Shown here piece after piece: positions 1 to 6,699 of a stretch of 64,000 bases of DNA. Position 1 is the first letter of the stretch. Each line of letters begins with the position of its first letter. A program made the position numbers and the translations under genes. Source of the DNA: Novipirellula caenicola (GTDB taxonomy: Bacteria; Planctomycetota; Planctomycetia; Pirellulales; Pirellulaceae); NCBI RefSeq assembly GCF_039545035.1, contig NZ_BAABRO010000005.1, positions 496,001-560,000 of the forward strand. Reading direction: 5' to 3'. Below the pieces are notes generated by a model that did not search any database, had not been told where the DNA came from, and saw only the letters and a list, made by a program, of their open reading frames with translations.

Positions 1-2471
1 TCAATACGAGCGGCCACCGCCGGGTGAACCTCGACACCTTTCATCGCATCAGAGAGAACGCTGGCTCCGTTTCGATTCTTCAGGATTGCCTGAACCAGCG
101 GAACAGGATCCGCTTCGCCTGGGGCTTGGCTGAATAACGCCGCAGCCAACTTCGTCCCCTGCTGAATGTCGGTGGCGACGATGCCAACCAGTGCGCAGTA
201 GCGAGTCTCTGGATCACGATGTTCTGCGAGCTTCGTAAGGATTTGCAGTTCTTTGTCGCCACCTAGCTTTGCCGACGCGACCGCAGCAGACCGACGTACG
301 GCAGCGGGACGACTTTCGTCTTGGACAACATCCAACAGTGGCTCGGTGACCTTGTTGGCTTTCCAAGCCGCAAGATTCTCTGCGGCAAGCGAGGCAACGG
401 TCGCATTGTTATCGTCAAGCAATCGCGTTAACGAACGCAAACGCCGACGAAGCACACCCGAGGAACGCGAATTTGCCATCGACTTGAGCGATTCAAGCAG
501 CGCGATTTGTGCATCATCCGATCGTGAATCCTTTCCGCTGGTCAACGAGGCGACGATTCGCAAAAGATCATCGGGGGTGCCCATTGCGATAACCTGGTCG
601 CGAAATTCGCTGATCTCTTTCTCGCTGGGGTCTTGCTGTTTGAGAAAGTGATCAATCCGTTCAGCAAAACCAATTCCCGCAGCTCGTTCCGCAGCCGCCT
701 TGTGGGATGCTTTGGCAAAACGAAGCGTTCCTGCCTCCATCGCTGGACGCCAATACGGTTCGAGCGCCTTCGTCGTTTGGGGCAATGCCAAGTCGAGGAA
801 AGGGTCGCCGGGATGATCGACCACATTCAGCGCCGCCGCAAACGCCTCGGCTTGAGGAATGAATCCCGCCGACAGAACCGCCTCCATTCGTGTTCGTGGG
901 AAGGGATCGGCAGCCGCTTTGGCAATCATCGCAATCGGATCCGACAGCGCATCGTGCCAGTAGCGAATCACCCGCGCCCCTGCGGAACGCGCGTGACCGT
1001 CTGACGCAGCGAGTACCTTGGTTAGAATCTTCTCGCTCGGACGTTCAACATTTTGACACGCCCACATCGCTTCCACGAGATGAAGTTCATAGTCGGGTGA
1101 CTCGGTGTCGAGTTGGTCCACCCACGTTTGCAGTACCGCGAGGACCTCGTCGGGATCCCGTTCGCTAATTTCTTTTTTCGCTTGATGGCGTATCCATGTT
1201 TCGGGACTCTTTAAATGATCGACGAGTTGCTCAGTGGTGGTTCCATCGAACTTGGGTTTCTTGACGAGCGGTCGATCCTTGTGCGTGATCCGCCAGATGC
1301 GACCGTGTTCATGATCGCGACGCGGATCGCGAAAATCATGGCTGGCATGATTAATGATCGAGTTGTACCAATCGGCGACATAGATCGCTCCGTCGGGGCC
1401 GATCTTGACATCGACGGGCCGAAAATTTGGGTGCTTACAGGTCATCAGTGGCGGCAGAACGTTGGCGCTAAAACCGGCACCGTCCTCCGAGAATTCGTAG
1501 CGGATAATGGTTCGACTTTTAAAGCGGCCACTAAGCAGATTGCCACGGATGTCATCGCCCACGTGCGAACCTGTCGCGAGGTCGCCGCCACATTGCTTTT
1601 CGGTGCTGATCAACGTAGGAACACGAATGCTCTGCGCCCCGTTTCCGGTCACGGGGGACAGGTACATGATCCGCGGATTGTTGACCATGAACGATTGCCC
1701 CCATTGGTCGAACACGTGGCCCCAAGGATTACCACCGGTGCCGGTGCAGAACATTCTCAGTTCTTGCGTCCGAGGGTTGTACTGATAGACGCCACCGTTG
1801 AAATTCCGCACGACCCCGTGCTGCGTTTCCACCTGCGAATGCAAAAAGATACCTTCTTGGAAATAGATCCATCCGCCGGGACCGCGTCGCCACGCACTGA
1901 CCGAGTGATGGCTGTCTTCGATCCCAAACCCAGTCAGCGCCAATTCCTTGACATCCGCCACGTCATCTCCGTCGGTATCTTTGAAGAAGAAGACGTCGGG
2001 TGATTGCGCCACATAACACCCGCCGTTGGCAAGCTCTAACCCCGTGGGAATATACAATCCATCGGCAAACACGGTTGATTTGTCTGCGACGCCATCGTCA
2101 TCGGTGTCCTCGAGGATGATGATTTTGTCGTTTGCGACTTCGCCCGGTTTCAATTGCGGGTACGCCCACGAACACGCCACCCACAACCGGCCTCGCGAGT
2201 CCCAGTGCATGTGAGTGGGATTGGCGAGCATCGGATCGGAAGCGAAAAGGTTGACCTGGTAACCGTCGAGCAGTTCAAAGTTTTCTTGCTCGGACGCTGG
2301 ATCATGATTGTTCATCAAGTCCAAATTGGCGTCCTTGATGTTCTTGATACCCGATGCATCCTGCGCCGACGCGATGGTCGTCAACACGATGGTCATCAGG
2401 GCTGCCGTCGCCAACGGGCGGACCGCTCGCCAAAAACACTCGTTCGCTTGTTTGAAAGTTCGGATATTCAT
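1..2471 (-). CDS. PVC-type membrane-bound dehydrogenase (propeller plus HEAT region), 3' part cut by the window edge
   Basis: The reading frame is open from an ATG at 2471 to the window edge, 823 codons with no stop, so the C-terminus is missing. Residues 1-36 look like a Sec signal peptide ending in ASA. From about residue 65 the protein follows the PVC dehydrogenase propeller: FELLDGYQVNLFASDPMLAN, then GRLWVACSWAYPQ, DTDDDGVADK and, further on, VDVKIGPDGAIYVADWYN and DHEHGRIWRIT. The last few hundred visible residues are helical and Ala/Leu rich, as in the HEAT region of this family. Family members usually end in a c-type cytochrome, which would lie outside the window. It is the last visible gene of a minus-strand run, 60 bp after the SGNH-like gene. 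The role, a periplasmic dehydrogenase for sugars or alcohols, is inferred from the family. Confidence 0.88.
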   Translation of the reverse strand, partial: MNIRTFKQANECFWRAVRPLATAALMTIVLTTIASAQDASGIKNIKDANLDLMNNHDPASEQENFELLDGYQVNLFASDPMLANPTHMHWDSRGRLWVACSWAYPQLKPGEVANDKIIILEDTDDDGVADKSTVFADGLYIPTGLELANGGCYVAQSPDVFFFKDTDGDDVADVKELALTGFGIEDSHHSVSAWRRGPGGWIYFQEGIFLHSQVETQHGVVRNFNGGVYQYNPRTQELRMFCTGTGGNPWGHVFDQWGQSFMVNNPRIMYLSPVTGNGAQSIRVPTLISTEKQCGGDLATGSHVGDDIRGNLLSGRFKSRTIIRYEFSEDGAGFSANVLPPLMTCKHPNFRPVDVKIGPDGAIYVADWYNSIINHASHDFRDPRRDHEHGRIWRITHKDRPLVKKPKFDGTTTEQLVDHLKSPETWIRHQAKKEISERDPDEVLAVLQTWVDQLDTESPDYELHLVEAMWACQNVERPSEKILTKVLAASDGHARSAGARVIRYWHDALSDPIAMIAKAAADPFPRTRMEAVLSAGFIPQAEAFAAALNVVDHPGDPFLDLALPQTTKALEPYWRPAMEAGTLRFAKASHKAAAERAAGIGFAERIDHFLKQQDPSEKEISEFRDQVIAMGTPDDLLRIVASLTSGKDSRSDDAQIALLESLKSMANSRSSGVLRRRLRSLTRLLDDNNATVASLAAENLAAWKANKVTEPLLDVVQDESRPAAVRRSAAVASAKLGGDKELQILTKLAEHRDPETRYCALVGIVATDIQQGTKLAAALFSQAPGEADPVPLVQAILKNRNGASVLSDAMKGVEVHPAVAARI

Positions 2472-2531
2472 AAGGTTCTTGAAAAAAGTCATTAGGGTTC
2501 ACGTTCTGGCGAACGTAGCTACCGTCGATTT

Positions 2532-3824
2532 CTAGTGAATCCGAGTCACACGCCAATTCCGCGTTTGACGTTCGATCCCATCTCGCAATTTCGCATCGCG
2601 TTTTTGTGCGAGTTGATTGAATTCGATCACTTCCGCTGGCAATGCCTTTCCACTGGGCGATTTTTTTCTCTCCCCGACAATGTGGACTTGGTTCAGGGCT
2701 TTCCAGCTATACGTAAACTGTAAATTCTTGTCGTTGACCGCAGCACGAAATGCTTCGGCCTGTTGGTGAGCCGGCGAAGTGTCGATCGTGACTCCGCGAG
2801 CCCAATCGTCATGGCTAGCGGTGACGACGGAGACATCATCGATGGCCAATTTGTAGATTCCCGGTGCAAGATTGGCGATCGTCAGCGAGTCACGAAAATG
2901 ATGCAGCTGCGGCGGCAGGTCTTCGCCGGTAGGTGGTGGCAACGTCGGGGCAATCAACTCAGTGGCTCGAAATGTCAATCCCGCCTCGGTGCGAGCCGTA
3001 TCGGAAACCGCAAGCCCATTGGCCTGTACCGTCAAATCCGTCGCGTCAAGGGAGATTCGCCATGGTGGTTGCGGCGAAGCAAGATCGTCTTGGACGAGGC
3101 CACGGAATAGGTAATGACTCAGTGCCCAGTACCCATACGAATTCAAATGGATGCCGTTGGTCGTGAAATTGGGACCGATCGGCTCGTCCATCAAATAACG
3201 CGAAGTTTGATAGAGATCGACAAAGGGAACCTGAGCGGCGATGGCCACTTCGCTCATCGCTTGGCTGTATGCGGATAACTCTCGGTCGCGTTGCTCGTGC
3301 CGAGGTGTCAGTTTTCCAAGCGGTTCGTTGGCAATCGGCGACACCAGGACCAAACGCACTTGAGATTTCCCGTTGTACGTTTTGCCCTCGAGTGATTTGA
3401 TCCATGCATCGACGGAGGCTTGAAACGATTGCACCCCCTCTTCGCCCGCGAAGGATTCTCCCATCCCAAAACAGCCGACGATCACATCGGTACGATGTGC
3501 CAACAATGTTTCTTCTTCAGCGGGAAAATTGGTTGGTCGATCACGCGCGTTCAGCATGTCGCCACCCCAACCCAGGTTGCGAATCGAGACCGGATTGTCT
3601 GGCCAACGCTGCAGCAACATCGTTTCAAGATAGCCGTGGATTCGCAATTGATCCGCAAACGTGTTGCCAACAATCGCAATACGATCCCCCGGTCGAATGG
3701 GCGATTCAGGCGGAAGCGGCGACTCGGCTGAAACCGTCGAAACGGCCACGGCCCAAAACAAAAGCACGATGATGGAATGAGGTTTTCTAATCATGGTTGT
3801 GAGCGTTTTTCGATCGAGATGCAT
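2532..3824 (-). CDS. Secreted SGNH/GDSL-like protein with degenerate catalytic blocks
   Basis: A 430-residue protein with a signal peptide (hydrophobic core about residues 17-33). It follows the SGNH-hydrolase layout of PVC bacteria: block I IAIVGNTFADQ, block II RNLGWGGD, block III GCFGMGESFAG, block V NGIHLNSYG. Compared with the fused homologue at 24758-28492, the nucleophile position is Thr55 instead of Ser, the block III Asn position is Gly122, and only His226 remains. The C-terminal 200 residues resemble the linker that joins the SGNH and dehydrogenase parts in that fused protein. The start overlaps the stop of the upstream ThuA-like gene in TAATG, suggesting translational coupling. An internal ATG at 3794 would give a more compact signal peptide. 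A binding or structural role is as likely as hydrolysis. Confidence 0.85.
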   Translation of the reverse strand: MHLDRKTLTTMIRKPHSIIVLLFWAVAVSTVSAESPLPPESPIRPGDRIAIVGNTFADQLRIHGYLETMLLQRWPDNPVSIRNLGWGGDMLNARDRPTNFPAEEETLLAHRTDVIVGCFGMGESFAGEEGVQSFQASVDAWIKSLEGKTYNGKSQVRLVLVSPIANEPLGKLTPRHEQRDRELSAYSQAMSEVAIAAQVPFVDLYQTSRYLMDEPIGPNFTTNGIHLNSYGYWALSHYLFRGLVQDDLASPQPPWRISLDATDLTVQANGLAVSDTARTEAGLTFRATELIAPTLPPPTGEDLPPQLHHFRDSLTIANLAPGIYKLAIDDVSVVTASHDDWARGVTIDTSPAHQQAEAFRAAVNDKNLQFTYSWKALNQVHIVGERKKSPSGKALPAEVIEFNQLAQKRDAKLRDGIERQTRNWRVTRIH

Positions 3825-4768
3825 TACTTCTTCGGCTTTTTATCTTGTCGCTGGATTTCCCAAGTCGAAATCGTTTCATCGGCTTGCGGAAGCGGTCGAT
3901 CCACGGCCCAACAGGCAGCATTGATGACCATGCGGACAAACGATTCTTTGGCAAAGTCACCGGGATGACCGAAGGAGGTTCCAAATACCTTGCCGCCCCA
4001 TTCGTTTTGCCACGCCCAGGCGACGGTATCGGTTTCATCCTCTTGAACCTGGATGACACCAAACGATTTCTTCAGCTCACGACGTCGGCCTTTGCCGCTG
4101 CCTTTGACCAACGGAACGACACCCTCTTCGAAACGCGTCAGATAGAGCGTCCCCGGCGATGTCCAGTTCGACTTCGATACATTGGTCATGATCGGGTGCT
4201 GCCGTGATTCTTCGATCACACTGATTTCGGTCTCGCTGGATTGATGCACGATGTAAGGCGTCCCAAGCACGCGGCGACCAAAGTCGTCGTTCCAATTGGA
4301 CCGCGGATGGGCCGCGGGATATTTGAAAGAATGGTTGGCGGTCCGCAGCCCGATGATGGGTTTGCCCGATTTCACGTAGTCTTCGATCGGCTGCCACTCG
4401 TCATCAGGCAACTGCAGAAAACGCATAAAGAAGATTGCCAAATCGGCATCAGCCAACGCCTCGATCCCGGGCAGAACATTTTCGCGTTTCTTTTCCGGAT
4501 CGCCTTTGCCCATCACCACCGTCGTGCGAAATCCAAATCGCTCCAGTTCCTCGGCAAGCAGCGGCATGCTGAGTTCCGGCGAATAGTGCAGCGTCCCAAC
4601 GACAAGAACGGCATGCGGCTTCTCGGCAATGGCCGGAGCTGCGGTGAGCCCGTGAAATGCGACGATGACCATCGCTATGGTCCACTGCCACGAGGTCCGC
4701 CACCGCAATGCATTTGCGTTGACCACAGACGCACTCGAGAAGTAAGGCCGAAATCGTTGGTTTTTCAT
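3824..4768 (-). CDS. ThuA-like domain protein, secreted
   Basis: A 314-residue protein with a Sec-type leader (about residues 25-48, ending APAIA). The rest follows the ThuA-like fold, a class I glutamine amidotransferase-like fold found in trehalose-utilisation proteins: AVLVVGTLHYSPELSMPLLA, then LADADLAIFFMRFLQLPDDEW, then a block around IGLRTANHSFKY, and a C-terminal TSFGHPGDFAKESF. The Cys of true amidotransferases is absent, as is normal for ThuA-like proteins. It is the second gene of the run, 71 bp after the DUF6786-like gene, and its stop overlaps the next start. ThuA-like proteins are common beside PVC dehydrogenases and are thought to act in sugar turnover; the substrate cannot be read from sequence. 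Confidence 0.9.
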   Translation of the reverse strand: MKNQRFRPYFSSASVVNANALRWRTSWQWTIAMVIVAFHGLTAAPAIAEKPHAVLVVGTLHYSPELSMPLLAEELERFGFRTTVVMGKGDPEKKRENVLPGIEALADADLAIFFMRFLQLPDDEWQPIEDYVKSGKPIIGLRTANHSFKYPAAHPRSNWNDDFGRRVLGTPYIVHQSSETEISVIEESRQHPIMTNVSKSNWTSPGTLYLTRFEEGVVPLVKGSGKGRRRELKKSFGVIQVQEDETDTVAWAWQNEWGGKVFGTSFGHPGDFAKESFVRMVINAACWAVDRPLPQADETISTWEIQRQDKKPKK

Positions 4769-4839
4769 TGACTTGCGAGCTCCAGGTCGTGGTTGATGCG
4801 GGATGCGGTGAGCGTCATCTTTCGATGAGAACGGCTGAA

Positions 4840-6114
4840 CTACTGGGTCACTTGGATTTCATCCAAATGAACGCCAAGCAGTCGTTGGGCAATCGGGTCC
4901 AACGCGGCTTCGCTGCCTTGCAGATGCAACGTTTGTTGCACATGGGTCATCGTTTCGCCCGGCTTCAACGCGGCTGCTGGCGACGAGGTTTCCAATTCGT
5001 AGAATGGCCCAAGCGGTGGTTCGCCGGGAGCAGGCGATCCGTCGTTGTAGGCATTGATGACGTCACCCTTGAACGGTTCCTCCTGCATTTCCCACATCGA
5101 ATTGACGTACCCGTTGGGTGCGTCTTGGACGTTGTAGGTGACGATCGTCAAAACATGCCCTTCGGCGTCGTAGCTGCCTGCGATTCCCAGTGATCGCTCC
5201 GGTGTGATGCCGATCTTGCCGCGACGCGTGCCATCCCCCTTGAAGAATAAAACGTCTTCTTCGACTTGCAGGTATTCTGGCGGCACTTTTCCAAAATAGG
5301 TGTCGTTGACTTTGGGGCCAAGCTCGGCGGCGTCACCGGGTTTGAAAGGGATCACGATCGTCGTTTTCGGCGAGGGGTTGTACATCCCCAAGATCCAAAT
5401 CGACGGCATGCCGGTCTGCTTCGTCCACGCGTTTTCGCCTCGATTGGTCAGCCGATTGTCGGTCTCGTAGCCAACATACTTGATCGATTCGTCGATCGAA
5501 TCTGTTTCTAAAACCTTGGCAATGGCGGCTTGATCGAGCAGACGCACCGATCGTTCGATCCCCATCACGAATTGCGTTCCGCTGAAATTGGTCAGTTTGC
5601 AATTTCGTTTGAATTTGACGGTCGTGCTCGACTGTTGGACGAGTTCAAACGGTTCGGTGTCGATCGCTGCGGGAGTCCTCCAATCCGAAAATTCGAACTT
5701 GCTGCCCGGTTTGAAGAACAATGCAAATTGGCCTCCTTCGGGACCGAGCCAAAATCGTTCTTCGCCACCGAAGATGTAGATGTGTTCTTCGAGTTTGCCT
5801 TTGCGCTCTTCCTCTGAAAGCAATCCTTTCTCGATCACCTTGCGGTTGATCCAACCAAAGCTGACTCCATTTTCACGATCGACCGTGCTGGTCATCACAC
5901 GTCCCTGATACGCCGGCGCCACGGCGACTGCGGCCTCGCCGTTGGTCAACGTGATGATGTCGGTGTGCTGCTTCAGAAACGAGAGGTCTTCACGAAATCC
6001 GTTGGTCACTTGATTTGATTCTTGTGCTAACACAGTAGGGCTCTGACTGAAAGAAATGACGGAACAGAACATCCCCAACAACAATGGGCTCAAACGTCTC
6101 ATTTTGGGTCTCAT
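4840..6114 (-). CDS. Secreted DUF6786-like conserved protein
   Basis: The frame is open upstream to 6243, but the residues there are basic and uncharacteristic. The ATG at 6114, or a second at 6102, places a typical signal peptide (MRRLSPLLLGMFCSVISF..VLAQ) at the N-terminus, so I use 6114. The mature part starts with SFLKQHTDIITLTNGEAAVAV, then APAYQGRVMTSTVD and SFGWINRKVIEKG, a pattern I associate with the DUF6786 family of Planctomycetes and Bacteroidetes. Later landmarks are EERFWLGPEGGQFALFF and PFYELETSSPAAALKPGET. The beta-rich layout recalls sugar-mutarotase-like domains, which is an inference. It is the first gene of the run with ThuA, SGNH and PVC dehydrogenase genes, so a part in carbohydrate use is plausible. 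Confidence 0.75.
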   Translation of the reverse strand: MRPKMRRLSPLLLGMFCSVISFSQSPTVLAQESNQVTNGFREDLSFLKQHTDIITLTNGEAAVAVAPAYQGRVMTSTVDRENGVSFGWINRKVIEKGLLSEEERKGKLEEHIYIFGGEERFWLGPEGGQFALFFKPGSKFEFSDWRTPAAIDTEPFELVQQSSTTVKFKRNCKLTNFSGTQFVMGIERSVRLLDQAAIAKVLETDSIDESIKYVGYETDNRLTNRGENAWTKQTGMPSIWILGMYNPSPKTTIVIPFKPGDAAELGPKVNDTYFGKVPPEYLQVEEDVLFFKGDGTRRGKIGITPERSLGIAGSYDAEGHVLTIVTYNVQDAPNGYVNSMWEMQEEPFKGDVINAYNDGSPAPGEPPLGPFYELETSSPAAALKPGETMTHVQQTLHLQGSEAALDPIAQRLLGVHLDEIQVTQ

Positions 6115-6275
6115 CTTTCTACGGAGGGATTTACAGGAGGGATATTCGCGTCTCGGTTGCCGGATCGGTTCTAAAGGTCCTGTGGTGGGACGACACGGCC
6201 GAGACGAAACGAGGATCGCAAAGACCGGGCGCCAAGAGGGCATTATGATCCATTATGTTGCTGATAGGATCATGA

Positions 6276-6308
6276 TTTGCGACCTTAGATTAATGTTTTG
6301 CGACATTA
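6276..6308. promoter_or_regulatory. Direct repeat, possible activator site upstream of the DUF6786-ThuA-SGNH-dehydrogenase run
   Basis: Two copies of TTTGCGACNTTA lie at 6276-6287 and 6297-6308, 21 bp apart, about 160 bp before the first start codon of the run. A spacing of two helical turns puts both half-sites on one DNA face, as for AraC/XylR-type activators. No regulator gene is adjacent, so this rests on the repeat alone. Confidence 0.35.
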
Positions 6309-6463
6309 ACCAAGCCAATTCGGCTCGCCAGCTAGCAAAACCGATGTGATTTCGAACCTGCGAGGTTCGATGTTGGTCGTCCTTGAGGTCGCTTCCAAAA
6401 AGAGAATCGCCGAGCCCGCAGCGGAAGCTCAATGCCGTCTACTTTGGCACCGGGGGCTTTTTA

Positions 6464-6541
6464 TAGCGGAGCGGCGCGAGCCGCCCGGTTGCGGCGAGTT
6501 AAACGTTCGATATTGACCGGGCGGCTCGCGCTGCACCGCTA
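6464..6541. repeat. Long GC-rich inverted repeat
   Basis: The arms, 6464-6489 and 6516-6541, are near-perfect inverted copies of about 26 nt built around GCGAGCCGCCCGGT, with an AT-richer loop of 26 nt. It lies between the DUF6786-like and sulfatase genes. A terminator role is possible, but no T-run follows. Confidence 0.7.
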
Positions 6542-6562
6542 CGAAACTAGATGGCGGTGGCC

Positions 6563-6699
6563 TCTAGGCTCTGTCTGAAAACCGTAGCGGAAGTCGGCAA
6601 GACTTTCGGCAGCATGGCATAACCCAGTGATAAATCGAAATTCTTCACGAATTCCGCTACCAGGTTTTCGCCTCTGATGCGTTCTCAGACAGTGCCTAG
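6563..6699. repeat. Nested palindrome (family A) with extra outer arms, touching the sulfatase stop codon
   Basis: Inner arms run GTAGCGGAAGTCGGCAAGAC at 6584 and its counterpart ending TTCCGCTAC at 6660. Outer arms, CTAGGCTCTGTCTGAAAA at 6563-6580 and the inverse TTCTCAGACAGTGCCTAG at 6682-6699, make a second layer. The stop codon (TAG on the minus strand, 6696-6698) of the adjacent sulfatase lies inside the right outer arm. Confidence 0.75.

Noticed and set aside
6464-6541. Intrinsic terminator for the gene run or sulfatase
   Set aside because: The stem is strong, but no T-run follows on either strand and the loop is long; a repeat element fits better.
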